64,000 nt of DNA from Halorussus caseinilyticus (GTDB taxonomy: Archaea > Halobacteriota > Halobacteria > Halobacteriales > Haladaptataceae). Location: contig NZ_CP119809.1 of NCBI RefSeq assembly GCF_029338395.1, positions 2,790,001-2,854,000 on the forward strand, given 5' to 3'. The notes beneath the pieces were generated by a model. The model was not told where the DNA came from. It saw nothing but the letters and a program-made list of their open reading frames with translations, and did not search any database. The position numbers and the translations under genes are program-made. This document shows positions 7,479 through 18,354 of this stretch, piece after piece (the first letter of the stretch is position 1; every line of letters starts with the position of its first letter).

Positions 7479-8129
7479 GAGTTCTCCCCCACGCCGAAGA
7501 CGGTGACTTCCGACAAGAAAGTTCGGGCAGGGTCGCCGGTGTTGGAGTTGTTGTTTCTGTCGTCGTCTCTGCTGTTTTTGTGGTCGCTGTCTCTGTCGTC
7601 GGAGTCAGAGTCGAAGAGTTTCGAAATCCTCCGTCTGCTCGCTACGCACCGCGACAGCTAGAACCGCGACGGTGAACACCTCGAAAGCCCCAGCCGGTCG
7701 CCGCCGGAAGACGGTCCTGCTCACTGCGTTGCGCGAGCGTGCGACTTCCGAGGTCTCGTTCACTCCGTTCACTCGCTCGGGTAGTGGTCGGTCAGACGAC
7801 CACGGGCCTATCGGCCACCGGCGGACAAACCGCGTCCGCCGAGGTCACACTCGCTTGCTCACGGTTGCACTGTTCGCAGTCGCGGCACTCCGCGCCGCGG
7901 ACCGCTCGCGTGACCCGCGACCGGGCGGCCCCTTTATCCCACCCTGTCGGTTGGTCGGCCGAGCGTTCGCCCGTGGTCAGTCGGGCACATCCCGGCGGGA
8001 GAACGTACGCTCGGTGCGAATGTAGAAATATTTTTGTGTCTTTAGCAAATAAATAGATTGTTCTAAGCACTATCGACGTTTCCCTATCGGGCGACGGCGT
8101 TTTGGCGCGCGCACCCGTGAAACGCTATC
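7479..8129. other. 651-bp intergenic region with degenerate repeat material
   Basis: I see no convincing gene here; the open frames are antisense-like and lack family resemblance. The stretch from about 7683 to 7985 begins with CTCGAAAGCCCC and ends with CCCTGTCGGTTGGTCGGCCG, both shared with the hairpin element at 59.65-59.73 kb. It contains several short inverted repeats. An AT-rich tract at 8025-8065 (TTTAGCAAATAAATAG) is a likely promoter for the downstream membrane protein. Confidence 0.5.
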
Positions 8130-9284
8130 ATGGGGGTTCGAAGTGAGGTGGAGAGAATCGTCCGCGAGTCGTGGCGGGAGACGCGCGAGGAGAACGTCAC
8201 GTTCATGGCTGGGAGCATCGCCTACTACGCGTTCGTCTCGATGCTCCCGCTGTTGCTGTTCGCGCTCGTCGTCCTCTCGGTGGTCGGCAACGAGACGTTC
8301 ACCGCGTCGCTCGCCGAGACCACCGAACCGTTTCTGACGCCCTACGCCCGCGGTCTGGTGGTCGAATCGCTCGACATTGCCACCGCCCAGACCGGCGTGT
8401 CGGTGGTCGGGGTCCTCACGCTCCTGTGGGGAATCTCCAAGATTTTCCGGGGTCTCGACGTTGCCTTCTCCAAGATTTACGGCACCGAGTCGAACAAGAC
8501 GCTGTTGCGCCAGTTCGAGAACGCGGTGGTCGTCTTCACCGCGCTCACCGTCGCCATCGTCGCCTTCGTCGCCGTCGGCGTGGTGGCCGCGCTCGTCCCC
8601 GACCTGCCGTATCCGCCCGCGCTCAACTCGCTCTTTCTGGTCGTCGGTCTCGCAGTCGCGTTCTTCCCCATCTACTACGTCTTCCCCGACGTGGACGTGA
8701 CCCCGCGGCAGGTCCTGCCCGGTACGCTGGTGGCGGCGGTCGGATGGGCCGCGTTGGAGGCGGGGTTTCAGGGGTACGTGACCTACGCCGCGCGGTACGA
8801 AGCGGTGTACGGGACGCTCGGGAGCGCGTTCCTCCTGTTGATATGGCTCTACTTCAGCAGTCTGGTCCTCCTGTTCGGCGGCGTCGTCAACGCCGTTCTC
8901 GCGAGACAGACCGGCGACGAACACGCGCTGGGAGACGCCGCACTCGAAGACGCCGTGCGGCGGGCCGGACCCGACGAGGCGTCGTCGGAGCGCGGCCACA
9001 GGGCCGCTAGCGCGTCCGACCGGCCGGACGGCGAAGTCGGACGGGCCAGCGCCACGGGCGGACCCGTCGTCGCCGAATCGGTCGAACGCGCGCGCTCCGA
9101 CGGGGAACTCGCGCGGGTCTACGACGAACTCGACGCCGACCGTCGGCGACTCCGCGAGGAGGTTCAGCGTCTGGAGACCCAGAACGCACGGCTCCGCCGA
9201 GTGAACGACGCGCTCACTCGGCGGTTGGCCCGTCGCCGCCGGTCTGTCGTGGCGCAGGCCAAACGCTGGCTGTTCGACCGATAG
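8130..9284 (+). CDS. YihY/virulence factor BrkB family membrane protein
   Basis: 384 residues. The first about 280 form the YihY/BrkB (formerly RNase BN) membrane domain with six hydrophobic segments. The signature EENVTFMAGSIAYYAFVSML comes near residues 23-42, and there is a late YLYFSS-type helix (LIWLYFSSLVLLFGGVVNAV). The remaining 100 residues are cytoplasmic and end in a coiled coil (RRLREEVQRLETQNARLR) with a basic tail (RRLARRRRS). The family is an inner-membrane protein of uncertain transport function; it is not a nuclease despite older annotations. The ATG follows an AT-rich promoter region by about 75 bases. A small minus-strand gene follows convergently. Confidence 0.88.
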   Translation: MGVRSEVERIVRESWRETREENVTFMAGSIAYYAFVSMLPLLLFALVVLSVVGNETFTASLAETTEPFLTPYARGLVVESLDIATAQTGVSVVGVLTLLWGISKIFRGLDVAFSKIYGTESNKTLLRQFENAVVVFTALTVAIVAFVAVGVVAALVPDLPYPPALNSLFLVVGLAVAFFPIYYVFPDVDVTPRQVLPGTLVAAVGWAALEAGFQGYVTYAARYEAVYGTLGSAFLLLIWLYFSSLVLLFGGVVNAVLARQTGDEHALGDAALEDAVRRAGPDEASSERGHRAASASDRPDGEVGRASATGGPVVAESVERARSDGELARVYDELDADRRRLREEVQRLETQNARLRRVNDALTRRLARRRRSVVAQAKRWLFDR

Positions 9285-9291
9285 GCCCGCG

Positions 9292-9537
9292 TCAGTCCGC
9301 GTAGAAATCGTCGAGCGCCCGTTTGAGGTCGCGGTCGGACGCGTCGTACTCCGTGTCTGGTATTCGAACGGGGTCGTCGGGTACGTCGATGGATTCGTCG
9401 TCTGGTATCGCACGCAAACCACCGCCACCCGCCGAACGAACCTCGTCCGCGTCGTCCGCGGGCGACGAGCGGAGTTGGTCGGTGTCGTCGGACGGCGTGC
9501 TACCGGATTCGCGTAACGAGGACTCGTCGGTCGTCAC
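9292..9537 (-). CDS. small acidic hypothetical protein
   Basis: 81 residues from a GTG start, very rich in Asp and Ser and probably disordered in the first half (STPSDDTDQLRSSPADD). A more ordered end is DREYDASDR-like: IPDTEYDASDRDLKRALDDFYAD. No domain is recognised. It ends seven bases from the convergent BrkB stop. Acidic composition and codon use agree with a real haloarchaeal gene, but the frame could also be fortuitous. Confidence 0.45.
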   Translation of the reverse strand: MTTDESSLRESGSTPSDDTDQLRSSPADDADEVRSAGGGGLRAIPDDESIDVPDDPVRIPDTEYDASDRDLKRALDDFYAD

Positions 9538-9680
9538 TGTTAGACTCCGTTGGAAGTGTTGCGACTCCTCCCACTTGAGCGTGTTGTAGAATCGGACACA
9601 TGAGAAGGGTAACCAATCGTGAGACGAGTCACCGACCGGTCGGTGCGAGCGGAGGCGTCGGCGTCCGACCCAGACCCGAC

Positions 9681-12221
9681 CTACTCGTCGGCCGAGTCGC
9701 CGTCTCGGTCGCCGAACTCCCAGTCGTCGGTGGGTCCGCCGTCGGCCAACGTCTCGGCGGTCGGACCGGTCTCCGATTCGGCCGACGACTCGACTTCGAG
9801 GTCGAACCCGGCGAGAATCTCGCTGAGTTCGTCCGAACGCGCCGAGAGTCGCTGGGCGCTCTCGGTGATTTCCGTCACCGCGGCCGTCTGCTGTTCGGCC
9901 GCCGCCGCCACCGACTCGGCCTCGGACGCCGCTTGCTCGCTGGTGGAGGCCACCTCGTCCACCATCGCCACGGCCTCCTCCGTCGAGGCGGCCTGTTCGT
10001 CCGTGGCGTCGTTGATGGACTGGATGCCCGCGTTCGCGTCCTCGACGTACTCGCCCACCTCGTCCAGCGCGGTCAGGGCCGACTCGACCGTCTCGGTCCC
10101 GTCCGAGATGCGGTCGCCCATCTCGCGCATGTCGGCGACCGCTCGGTCGGTCGCGGTCTGCACCTCGTCGATGAGCGCCTCGATGTTCTGGGTCGCCGTC
10201 GCCGTCTCCTCGGCGAGGCTCTTGATTTCGTCGGCGACCACCGCGAAGCCCTCACCGGCCTCGCCAGCGCGAGCGGCCTCGATGTTGGCGTTGAGCGCGA
10301 GCAGGTTGGTCTGTTCGGCGATGTCGTCGATTACCCCCACGATGTCGCCGATTTCCTCCATCTCCCGGTCGAGGCGCTCGACTTCCTCGACCGTTTCGTC
10401 GGCCGTGCGCTCGATTTCGTCCATCTCTCCGAGGGCGTCGGCGGCGTGGTCGCTCCCCGACTCGGTGACTTCGGCGGCCTGCTGGGAGGTCGTGGCCACC
10501 TCGTCGGACGACGCCGCAATCTCCTCGACCGTGACCGAGAGGTCGTCCATCTCGCTGGCCACTTGGTCCAGATTGTCGGTCTGCTCGGTGGCACCCTTCG
10601 AGATGTCCTGCATCGACTCGCTGACCTCCCGACTGGCGTTCTCGACCGACTCGGCGTTCTCGACCACGCGCTCGCTCGACTCGTCAACCGAGTCGGCGAA
10701 CTCCTGAATCCGAACCAGCGTCTCTTCGAGCGAGAGCATCATGGCGTTGAACTCCTCGGCGATGCGGGCCATCGCCTCGCTCTCGCTGTCGGTGTCCATC
10801 CGGCGGGTCAGGTCGCCCGACGCCGCCGCCTCCATCACCTCGCCGAACTCCGCGGCCTTGCGTTCGAGCGACTCGTTGAGCGCCTCGGCCTCGCGTCTCG
10901 CTCGCTCGGCGTCGTCCTTGGCGCTCTCGGCCTCGGCCTTCGCCCGTTCGGTCTCGGTGATGAGTCGCTGTAAGTCCGACTGCATCTCGGCGAGGGTCTC
11001 GCCGAACTCGCCGGGAACCTCCTCGTCGAGAACGTCGGCGTCGAAGTCTTGGGCCGCGAGCGCCTCTGCCTGCGCCGCGACCGTGTTCAGGTACGACTGC
11101 ATCGCCACGAACGAGTCCTGTAGCGTACCGATTTCGTCGGTCCGGTGCGACCGCTCGGGGTCCACGTCGAGTCGACCCTCCGCGATGGACGCGGCGTCGG
11201 CGGACACCGACTGGAGCGCGTTGACCGTGTTGCGCCCGAGGGTCGCGCCGATGAGACCTAAGCCGAGTATCACCGCGCCGACGAGGACGACGATGCTCGT
11301 CCGAACGTCGGTGACGACGCTGTAGGCGACCCGGTTAGGCGCGTGTACGAGGACGACCCAGTCGGTGTTCTCGACCGGTTTGTACGCGACGACGTGTCGC
11401 TCGTTCAGTAGCCCTTCACTCGCGTCGGCCTTCACGGTCCCCGAGAGCGCCTTTCGACCCCGTTCGAGGGCTTGCGAGTCGTCGGTGTACGTGTCGAGGA
11501 TGCGCCCCTCGCGCTGGGCGAGGACGACGGTCCCGTTGCCGTTGACGACCTGCGCGTAACTGTCGTTGTAGGGGCTTCGAAGGTGGTTGGATACGATTCC
11601 GGCGTCCACTTCCAGCACTACCGTCCTGTTTTGCTGGTTCAGGACTGGACTGACGAACGCGATAGTCGCCTCGCCGTCGCTTCGGTACGGCGCGGAGACG
11701 AAGACGGTCGCCGCGGTCTCTATCGACGACATCCGGTCGCGCCACGGCGTCTGAAGTCTGGAGTCCTGCATCTCCGACTCGGTACTCTGGACGACTTCGG
11801 CCGACTCGGTGTCCACGACGTGAATCGCGCGCACCTCCTCGGGAAGGCTCCGGAGTTTGGCGTTGAGAAGGATGTCGAGACGCTCGTAGTCGTCGGTCCG
11901 CATCACGGCGTCGTTCGAGAGCATCCGGGCCGTCTGCTTTCGTTCGGCGTACCACGAACTGAGTTGATGGGCCTCCAACTCCGCGACGGTGAGCAACTCG
12001 TCGTCCACCTGCTCGTGGAGTTGCGCGCTCGTCCGGTCGTACGTGTACAGGCCGAGCGCGCCCGTCAGGAGCGCGAGGACGACGAGCGCGAGCGCGAACT
12101 TCGCCAAGTAGCGTTCGCGCACCGCGTCGGGGAGGACGCGCCGGAGTACGCCCGCGAGTCGGCTATCGTCGCTCACGGGTGGGTCCCCCACTGGTCGGTC
12201 GTTCGGACGTTCCTCGGACAC
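9681..12221 (-). CDS. methyl-accepting chemotaxis-type transducer (Htr-like)
   Basis: 846 residues if translated from the GTG at 12221; an alternative GTG lies at 12176. TM1 is at about 41-60 ([19 protein letters not shown]). An extracellular Cache-like sensor of about 240 residues follows, then TM2 near 305-326, HAMP segments ([19 protein letters not shown]) and a long coiled coil. The conserved signalling tip contains [20 protein letters not shown]. The C-terminus is acidic. Such proteins sense a ligand outside and control the histidine kinase CheA; the ligand cannot be read from sequence. No che or fla gene is adjacent. A TATA box at 12281-12290 and a 27-codon upstream frame (12173-12256) precede it. 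Confidence 0.9.
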   Translation of the reverse strand: MSEERPNDRPVGDPPVSDDSRLAGVLRRVLPDAVRERYLAKFALALVVLALLTGALGLYTYDRTSAQLHEQVDDELLTVAELEAHQLSSWYAERKQTARMLSNDAVMRTDDYERLDILLNAKLRSLPEEVRAIHVVDTESAEVVQSTESEMQDSRLQTPWRDRMSSIETAATVFVSAPYRSDGEATIAFVSPVLNQQNRTVVLEVDAGIVSNHLRSPYNDSYAQVVNGNGTVVLAQREGRILDTYTDDSQALERGRKALSGTVKADASEGLLNERHVVAYKPVENTDWVVLVHAPNRVAYSVVTDVRTSIVVLVGAVILGLGLIGATLGRNTVNALQSVSADAASIAEGRLDVDPERSHRTDEIGTLQDSFVAMQSYLNTVAAQAEALAAQDFDADVLDEEVPGEFGETLAEMQSDLQRLITETERAKAEAESAKDDAERARREAEALNESLERKAAEFGEVMEAAASGDLTRRMDTDSESEAMARIAEEFNAMMLSLEETLVRIQEFADSVDESSERVVENAESVENASREVSESMQDISKGATEQTDNLDQVASEMDDLSVTVEEIAASSDEVATTSQQAAEVTESGSDHAADALGEMDEIERTADETVEEVERLDREMEEIGDIVGVIDDIAEQTNLLALNANIEAARAGEAGEGFAVVADEIKSLAEETATATQNIEALIDEVQTATDRAVADMREMGDRISDGTETVESALTALDEVGEYVEDANAGIQSINDATDEQAASTEEAVAMVDEVASTSEQAASEAESVAAAAEQQTAAVTEITESAQRLSARSDELSEILAGFDLEVESSAESETGPTAETLADGGPTDDWEFGDRDGDSADE

Positions 12222-12256
12222 CGCCGCGCGTTCACAACCACCCTTTCGCGTGCCAT
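12173..12256 (-). other. possible leaderless leader peptide upstream of the transducer
   Basis: A 27-codon frame starts at the ATG (12254-12256) located almost exactly at the transcription start predicted from the TATA box at 12281-12290. It ends with a TGA that overlaps the alternative transducer start GTG (GTGA at 12173-12176). This geometry would allow coupled re-initiation, or it may be chance. Confidence 0.3.
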
Positions 12257-12280
12257 TTAGGTCCGATAACGAATGGCGAT

Positions 12281-12290
12281 TATATAAATA
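12281..12290 (-). promoter_or_regulatory. TATA box of the transducer gene
   Basis: TATTTATATA read on the minus strand, in an AT-rich patch in a GC-rich context, about 60 bases before the transducer start codon. Confidence 0.6.
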
Positions 12291-12391
12291 TCCATCAAAG
12301 TATAATCGTTGATAATCGCGGAGTGAGCGGCCGAAAGAGAACGGATGTGCGGTTCTCGACCGCCTTCGTCGGTTGTTCGAACGTCGATGTA

Positions 12392-15190
12392 TCAGGCGTT
12401 CTGGACCTGCTTCAGCACGTCGGGGGCCTCGTCCAGTGCGTCGTCTAACTTCTCGGCGTCGGGACCGCCGCCCTGTGCGAAGTCCGCGGGACCGCCGCCG
12501 CCGCCGCCGACCTTCCGGGCGAGTTCGCCGACGACTTCGCCAGCGTTGACGGCGACGCCCTCGGGGACCGCGACCACGAACGTCGCGCCGTCCGCGCCGC
12601 TTCCGAGAACTGCGATTTTGCCCTCCTCCACGAGAGCGTTGGCGGTCGCCCGGAGTTCGTCCATATCGCCGTCGAGTCGCTGGACGACGGCCACGGTGTC
12701 GCCGACTTCGACCTCTTGGCCACCGCCGCCGCCCGAGGCTCGGGCCTCGGCGAGTTGCTCTTTGAGGTCTTCGATTTGCTTGCCGCGGTCCTTCCACTCG
12801 TCGAAGAACCGCTGAGCGGTCTCGGGCACTTCCTCGGGGGCCACGTCGAGAACGTCGGCGGCCTCCGCGAGCGCAGTCTCGGTGCGCTGGGTCGCCTCGA
12901 TAGCGGCCTCACCCGCGGCGAAGGTGAGGCGTTCCACGCCGTCTTGGACGCGTTCGGTGTTCAGAATCTTGATGGTCCCAACGTCGCCGGTCCGCCGGAC
13001 GTGGGTCCCACCGCAGGCCTGCACGTCTTCGGCGACGTGGATGAGACGGATGTTCTGGCCCGCCGGGATGCCGCCTTGGTACAGGTCGAATCCGTACTCC
13101 TCTTCGGCCTCGTGGCGGTTGGGCCACTCCTGTTGGACCGACGTGTTCTCCATCACGAGTTCGTTGGCGACCATCTCGATTTCCTCTTTGGTCTCGCGGT
13201 CGATGCGCTCGTAGTGGCGCACGTCGATACGGGAACTGTCGATACCCTTCTGGGCACCCGCCTGCCGGATGTGGTCGCCGAGTACCTCGCGGGCGGCGTG
13301 GACGACGATGTGGGTCGCGGTGTGGTGGCGCATCAACCGACGCCGACGCTCCCGGTCTATCTTCCCGCGAACGATGTCGCCCTTGCTTACCTCGTCGTCG
13401 GTCCGGTGGAGGACGACGCCGTCTTCGACCTGCACGTCGCTGACCTGCACGCTCTTCTCGTCGGTGGTCAGCGTCCCGCGGTCCGAAGGCTGGCCCCCTC
13501 CCTCGGGGTAGAACATCGTCTGGTCGAGAACCACGTCGTAGACAGGTTCGCCGTCCACGGTCTCGCCGTCGCGTTCGAACACGTCGAGGACGACCGCCTC
13601 GAAGTCGGTGCCGTACTGGTCCTCGTAGAACTGGCGTTCGGTCTTGGGCAGGTCGGCGAGTCTGTCGTCTTCGTCCTCTTCCTCCTCGAAGGCCTGCCCG
13701 GAGTCGTGGCGGGAGGCGACGACGCTGTAGAAGTCGTCGGGCACCTCGACCTTCGTGCCAAAGTCCGCCGCGATTTCCTCGACCATGTCGGGTTGGATGC
13801 CGTGCGAATCGTAGAGTTCGACCAGTTCGTCGGTCGGGATGGGTTGGCCCTTCTCGGCGTACTCCTTGGCGAGGCGTTCGACCCGGCGGCCGCCCTGTTC
13901 GAGGGTCTCGCGGTACTTCTCGACCTCCGTGCGAACGATGTCCCGAACCGTGTCGCGGTTCTCGTAACCCAGTCGCTCGGCCTGCATGTCCACGAGTTCG
14001 TCCAACGGGGCGTCCACGCCCACGTTGTCACACAGGCGCTTGGTCCGCCGGAGGACCATCCGGGCGAGATACCCCGTGCCGACGTTCGAGGGGACGATGC
14101 CGTCGCCGAGCATGTACGCCAGCGTCCGACAGTGGTCGGCGATGGCGTAGATGTCTTCGAGGGGTTCGAGCAGGGCTTCGAGTTCCGAGGTGGACACGTC
14201 CAACTCGCGGGCGATGTTGTCGCGGGCGGCCTCCATGTCCTCGGCCTCGTCGATGTCCATGTGACCCGCGAGTTTCGAGGCGCGGTGGACCAACGTCTCT
14301 TCCTCGTCGGTGTGTTCGATTTCCGCGTTGTTCTTCAGGAACCCTATCATCTCGGGGTAGACCGCCTCGTAGACGGTCGGGGTGCCTTGCGAGACCCACG
14401 TCCAGCGTTCGAGACCGTACCCGGTGTCCACGATGTAGGTGTCCATCTTGGAGTACCGGTTGCCGTCTTTCATCTCGTACTCGCCGTCGGGGTCCTGTTC
14501 CATCGACATGAAGACCAGCGTGGCGAGTTCCGCGCCCTTGTAGATGACTTCGATAGCGGGTCCGGCGTTGCCGCCGCCGACCCACGGGTCCTCGATGTAG
14601 GTGATGTCTTCGAGGTCCGCGCCCATCGACTCGAAGAACTCGTCGCAGTACTGGACCGTCTCGTCCTTCCAGTAGACTTCGCCCTGATAGGCGTACTGGT
14701 CGGGGTCCTCGATGTCCTCGCGGGCGTTGAACGCGTGGTGGGCCATCATCTCGAACGCCATCGTGTGGCGGCCGGTCTTGCCCACGTTGTCGATGTCCTG
14801 CATCCGGATGCAGGGTTGGCTAATGGTGAGGGGGTTGGCGGGCGGCGGCGTCTCGCCCGAGGTGACGAGCGGTTGGAAGTCGTAGATGGACGCTTGGGTC
14901 AGCAGTACGTCGTCGCGCCAGCGGTTCGCGGCGACCGGGTAGGGGTCGATGCGCTCGTGGTCGTTGTCCTCGAAGAACGAGAGGAACGCCTCCCGCATCT
15001 CTTCGAGCGTGTGAGCCTCCGGAAAGCCGGGGTCGTCGATGAACTGGTAGTTCTCGCAGGGCGGTTCGCCGCAGGTCTCTCGCTCGGTGTCGCGCGTCCA
15101 GAAGAAGTCACCGCAGTCGGTACACTCCTTCCTGACGAAGCCCTCCTCCTCGAAATAGTCGAGGCGGTACTCCTCTTCGAGTTCACTCAT
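12392..15190 (-). CDS. alaS: alanyl-tRNA synthetase, archaeal type
   Basis: 932 residues, the archaeal AlaRS length. Visible in order are an N-terminal zinc site specific to archaeal enzymes ([19 protein letters not shown]) and the class II aminoacylation domain with [19 protein letters not shown] and [10 protein letters not shown]. Next come [11 protein letters not shown], the helical tRNA-recognition region, and the editing domain with [16 protein letters not shown] and [13 protein letters not shown], whose His and Cys bind zinc. A C-Ala domain with a Gly-rich hinge ([12 protein letters not shown]) ends the protein. It charges tRNA-Ala and clears mischarged Ser and Gly. A GTTTTAC box 31 bases before the ATG suggests a nearly leaderless transcript. 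Confidence 0.98.
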   Translation of the reverse strand: MSELEEEYRLDYFEEEGFVRKECTDCGDFFWTRDTERETCGEPPCENYQFIDDPGFPEAHTLEEMREAFLSFFEDNDHERIDPYPVAANRWRDDVLLTQASIYDFQPLVTSGETPPPANPLTISQPCIRMQDIDNVGKTGRHTMAFEMMAHHAFNAREDIEDPDQYAYQGEVYWKDETVQYCDEFFESMGADLEDITYIEDPWVGGGNAGPAIEVIYKGAELATLVFMSMEQDPDGEYEMKDGNRYSKMDTYIVDTGYGLERWTWVSQGTPTVYEAVYPEMIGFLKNNAEIEHTDEEETLVHRASKLAGHMDIDEAEDMEAARDNIARELDVSTSELEALLEPLEDIYAIADHCRTLAYMLGDGIVPSNVGTGYLARMVLRRTKRLCDNVGVDAPLDELVDMQAERLGYENRDTVRDIVRTEVEKYRETLEQGGRRVERLAKEYAEKGQPIPTDELVELYDSHGIQPDMVEEIAADFGTKVEVPDDFYSVVASRHDSGQAFEEEEDEDDRLADLPKTERQFYEDQYGTDFEAVVLDVFERDGETVDGEPVYDVVLDQTMFYPEGGGQPSDRGTLTTDEKSVQVSDVQVEDGVVLHRTDDEVSKGDIVRGKIDRERRRRLMRHHTATHIVVHAAREVLGDHIRQAGAQKGIDSSRIDVRHYERIDRETKEEIEMVANELVMENTSVQQEWPNRHEAEEEYGFDLYQGGIPAGQNIRLIHVAEDVQACGGTHVRRTGDVGTIKILNTERVQDGVERLTFAAGEAAIEATQRTETALAEAADVLDVAPEEVPETAQRFFDEWKDRGKQIEDLKEQLAEARASGGGGGQEVEVGDTVAVVQRLDGDMDELRATANALVEEGKIAVLGSGADGATFVVAVPEGVAVNAGEVVGELARKVGGGGGGPADFAQGGGPDAEKLDDALDEAPDVLKQVQNA

Positions 15191-15217
15191 TATTATGCGT
15201 ATTTCGCCAACGAACGG

Positions 15218-15224
15218 GTAAAAC
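15218..15224 (-). promoter_or_regulatory. TATA-like box of alaS
   Basis: GTTTTAC on the minus strand centred about 31 bases before the alaS ATG, the spacing expected for a leaderless archaeal mRNA. Confidence 0.5.
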
Positions 15225-15368
15225 AGTTCCGCAACGGAGGTTGTGACCCGCTCCCGGCGTCGGCGGCGTGGATGACTGCAATTATATACATTTGCTTTAG
15301 CAATATTTACCTATCTTAAAAATACCCATATGATTCCCGCAACGGGACCCCGTCCCTGCGACGCCGTG

Positions 15369-17126
15369 TCAATCCAGCGCATACCCCTCGAACTTCCGCA
15401 CCGCCCACCGGTACGCCACCACCGGTCCCACCGCGCCGACGAGGACCGCCATCGCGCCACCCACTACTCGCACGACGACCTGCGAGACGCCGACTAGCGC
15501 GCCGACCAACCCGGCGACCGGTTCCACCGCCGCGACCATCGCGCCGACGCCGCCGCCGAGAAGCGCCAGCGAGTAGGCCGCGAACGCGCCCTTGCTCGGC
15601 ATCGTGACCTCCCTGCTCCGGAACACCTCGACCGTGCCGAACCGCGGGAAGAGGACGCCGACGCCCACCGCCAGCACCGTCCCGGCCACCACGAGGAGCG
15701 CGCTGGCCGCGGTCAGCGCCAGCGCGTCGGTCGGCGCGAGCGGACTCAGCGCGGCCGCCGCGCCGGTCGCCATCGTGACGACGGGGACGCCGACCAGCGC
15801 CGCCGACAGGACGTGCCCGGCGACGAACTGGCGGCCGTCGATGCCCGACAGCAGGGTCGTCGGCAGGACCGACCCCTCGTCGCCGAGGGGGTTCAACGCC
15901 AGCGCGCCCACCGCCCACGTGCCGTAGAGCGCGACCAGCACCGGCAGAGTGGTCGGCACGCCCGACTCGAAGGCGGTCCGAAGCGGCGCGTAGAGGAAGA
16001 ACAGCGGGTAGGCGACGTAGAGGATGCGAATCGGCGCGCGCCGGGTCCGCCGCCACACCGCCAGCGTTACGGTTCGGGTCGGCCGGGCGAGGAGCGGCGA
16101 AAACGGGGCGAGCGCGCGCTCGCCGACGCTCGCGCGCGTCTCGCGGGCCGTCGCGGGCGCGGACGGACCATGCGAGTCCGTACCTGCAAGCGCGCCCGCG
16201 TCCGTTCCCGTAGTTCCGCGCTCGCGCGTCTCACGCGCCTCGCCCGCGCCGCGCGCGAGCGAGGCGCGGTCATCTTCGGTAGAGTCGGGTCGCGCGCGGT
16301 CGGCGTACCACAGCGCCGTCGCCGACCGAATCCCGGCCGCCGCCAGCGCCGGAACGAGGACCGCCGCCAGCGCCGCCGCGCCGAGCGCGTGGGTCGGCAC
16401 CGCCTCGATACCCGGCAGGCCGAGCAGGGCGGCGTCGCCGAACCACGCCATCGGCGTGTCCCCGAGCGCGCGCTGGAGGAACGAAACCACGTCGTCGAGC
16501 GCTCGGGAGGTCACGGCGAGGAAGTAGAGACCGAACGCCACGACCAACAGGGCGGTCTTGTGGCGGGCCAACCACGGCGACCTGAGCGTGGCCCACTTGA
16601 CGCCGATGCCGACCGGAAAGCCGAGCGAGAGCGCCACCGCGAGGACGAGCGCCGCCGTCGCCGGAATCGCCGCCAGCGGAGCGACCGCACCCGCGCCGAC
16701 CGCGAGCGCGGTGGCAACCGTCAGGACCGGAATCGCCGCGACCAGCGCCATCCGGGCGTACTCCGCCAGCAGGAGGCCGAGCGCGGCGTCCCGCGCCGGA
16801 ACGGTCGTCAGAATCCCCTCGGGCGAGTCGAGTTCGCCCTTCTTGCCCGCGGTCCGGGCCGCCGCAAGTGCGGCGAGACCAACCCACCCGACCGCGCTCG
16901 CGCCGCGAACGAAGTCGAGGACCGGAACCGCCGCGGGCACCTCGGGGAGCGCCCGCCCGAGTCGGTAGGCCACGTACCCCCCGCCGACCGTCGGCAGGGC
17001 GACCCAGAACAGGAGCGCAATCCCGAACGCGGCGGTCCGGGTGTTGCTCGACCGGACCGCCCGGACGCTCCGGCGCACCTCGACGCGGGCGATTCGGACC
17101 GCGTGCGAGGCGTTCGGCGACCTCAT
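15369..17126 (-). CDS. ABC transporter permease (exporter type)
   Basis: 585 residues from MRSPNASHAVRIARVEVRRS, rich in Ala, Val, Leu and Gly with about 12 hydrophobic segments in two blocks. They are separated by a charged loop around residues 290-345 (ARPDSTEDDRASLARG to RASVGERAL). The first block begins NTRTAAFGIALLFWVALP. It resembles haloarchaeal ABC-2-like permeases that pair with a separate ATPase. The ATG overlaps the stop of the ATPase gene (ATGA at 17123-17126), so the two are translationally coupled and form one exporter. The substrate is unknown. A very long antisense-free frame continues upstream, but the ATG at 17126 fits the overlap and the hydrophobic start. Confidence 0.82.
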   Translation of the reverse strand: MRSPNASHAVRIARVEVRRSVRAVRSSNTRTAAFGIALLFWVALPTVGGGYVAYRLGRALPEVPAAVPVLDFVRGASAVGWVGLAALAAARTAGKKGELDSPEGILTTVPARDAALGLLLAEYARMALVAAIPVLTVATALAVGAGAVAPLAAIPATAALVLAVALSLGFPVGIGVKWATLRSPWLARHKTALLVVAFGLYFLAVTSRALDDVVSFLQRALGDTPMAWFGDAALLGLPGIEAVPTHALGAAALAAVLVPALAAAGIRSATALWYADRARPDSTEDDRASLARGAGEARETRERGTTGTDAGALAGTDSHGPSAPATARETRASVGERALAPFSPLLARPTRTVTLAVWRRTRRAPIRILYVAYPLFFLYAPLRTAFESGVPTTLPVLVALYGTWAVGALALNPLGDEGSVLPTTLLSGIDGRQFVAGHVLSAALVGVPVVTMATGAAAALSPLAPTDALALTAASALLVVAGTVLAVGVGVLFPRFGTVEVFRSREVTMPSKGAFAAYSLALLGGGVGAMVAAVEPVAGLVGALVGVSQVVVRVVGGAMAVLVGAVGPVVAYRWAVRKFEGYALD

Positions 17127-17911
17127 CGCGCGAACTCCGACGGTTCGTCTTCCGAACTCGCGGCGTCCTCCGGACGCTCGCTGGTGACTTCGAGGAACAC
17201 CTCTTCGAGGGTGGACTCCTCGCCCGACTCCGCCCGGTGGGTCAGCGACTCGGGCGACCCCTCGGCCACGAGTCGGCCCTCGTGGAGGACGCCCACGCGG
17301 TCGGCCAGTTCTTCCACGACCGGCAGGATGTGCGTCGAGAGGAAGACGGTCATCCCCTCCGCGCGCACCTCCGAGACCAGATTCCGGACGGTCCGGGCCG
17401 CCCGCGGGTCGAGTCCCGAGGTGGGTTCGTCCAGAAACAGCACGTCGGGGTCGTGGACCAGCGCCTGAATCAGCGCGGTCTTCTGTTTCATCCCCTTCGA
17501 GTAGGTCGAGATGCGGTCGTCGGCGTCGCCCGCGAGGTCGAATCGCGCGAGCAACTCGCGGATGCGCTCGCTCGCTTCGGTCTCGGGCAGGTCCCGGAGT
17601 CCCGCGACGTACTCCAGTTGCTCGCGGCCGGTGAGTTCGTCGTGAATCGGCGGTTCCTCGGGCAGGTACCCGAGGTGACCGACCACCGCGTCCCGGTCGC
17701 GCACCGATTCCCCGGCGACCCACGCCTCGCCGGAGGTGGGCCGAGTCAGCGTCGTCAGCATCTGCATCGTCGTAGTCTTGCCCGCGCCGTTCGGCCCGAG
17801 AAAGCCGAACACCTCCCCGCGCTCGACCGAGAAGGTGAGGTCCCGGACCGCGGCGTCGTCGCCGTACCGCTTGGTCAGCGACTCGGTGCGGATGGGCGCG
17901 TCCGGGGTCAT
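17123..17911 (-). CDS. ABC transporter ATP-binding protein
   Basis: 262 residues with the complete ABC ATPase set: Walker A GPNGAGKTTTM at about 40-50, Q-loop LGYLPEEPPIHDEL and a signature region (YSKGMKQKTALIQALVHDP). Walker B is LFLDEPTSGLD and the H-loop is FLSTHILP. The signature reads STYSKGMKQ rather than LSGGQ, as is usual in the drug/ABC-2 (CcmA) group. The C-terminal extension (EEVFLEVTSERPEDAASS) is typical of the group. It drives the permease encoded directly downstream, whose start overlaps its stop by four bases. Confidence 0.93.
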   Translation of the reverse strand: MTPDAPIRTESLTKRYGDDAAVRDLTFSVERGEVFGFLGPNGAGKTTTMQMLTTLTRPTSGEAWVAGESVRDRDAVVGHLGYLPEEPPIHDELTGREQLEYVAGLRDLPETEASERIRELLARFDLAGDADDRISTYSKGMKQKTALIQALVHDPDVLFLDEPTSGLDPRAARTVRNLVSEVRAEGMTVFLSTHILPVVEELADRVGVLHEGRLVAEGSPESLTHRAESGEESTLEEVFLEVTSERPEDAASSEDEPSEFAR

Positions 17912-18019
17912 GATAGCGCGGCGTCGGGACTGTCGGTCGTCGGAGCGAGAGCGCCGTGACTCATGACCAGCAATTGGACGACCAGCGACAAAAGTCTGAT
18001 TCGGGCGAGCGAGAGACGT

Positions 18020-18202
18020 TCAGTCGTCCGCAGGGGACGCGGTGTCCTCCGAGACCGACACCGTGGGGTCCGACCGCTCGCTGAGCGGTTCGGACCCGCA
18101 ACTGACGCAGGCGAAACGACCGTCTATCGTCTTGACCACGGGCGCGTTACACTCGATACACTTCACCTGCGCGCCCCGTGCCTTGCGTGGATACCGTCCC
18201 AT
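18020..18202 (-). CDS. small CPxCG-like zinc-finger protein
   Basis: 60 residues from MGRYPRKARGAQ with two Cys pairs, VKCIECNAP and ACVSCGSEP, spaced for one zinc ribbon, followed by an acidic tail ending SEDTASPADD. Small one-zinc proteins of this size are abundant in haloarchaea and several affect growth or biofilm regulation; this one is not characterised. The upstream continuation of the open frame is not credible because it is the antisense of a noncoding and rfcS region. It is preceded by the divergent ABC genes. Confidence 0.7.
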   Translation of the reverse strand: MGRYPRKARGAQVKCIECNAPVVKTIDGRFACVSCGSEPLSERSDPTVSVSEDTASPADD

Positions 18203-18354
18203 GATGTACTCCTCGCAGGATACGGGCCTTCGGAGTAAAAGCGAGTCGGCCGTTGCGGACCGTTTTCCGGAGCAACGCGGGCTTTCTCGGCGACAGCTGT
18301 TTTCTCGAACGCCACCGCCGACGAAACGAGCGATTGTTTCGGCCCAGTCCGAGG

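Noticed and set aside
7672-8070. Open frames on both strands in the 7.5-8.1 kb gap as possible genes
   Set aside because: They are Arg/Cys-rich or low complexity, overlap each other on opposite strands and match no family. The region looks like degenerate repeat material.
15369-17723. Extended frame covering both the permease and the ABC ATPase antisense phase
   Set aside because: The part upstream of 17126 overlaps the ATPase gene in another frame and is Arg-rich; the ATGA overlap fixes the permease start.
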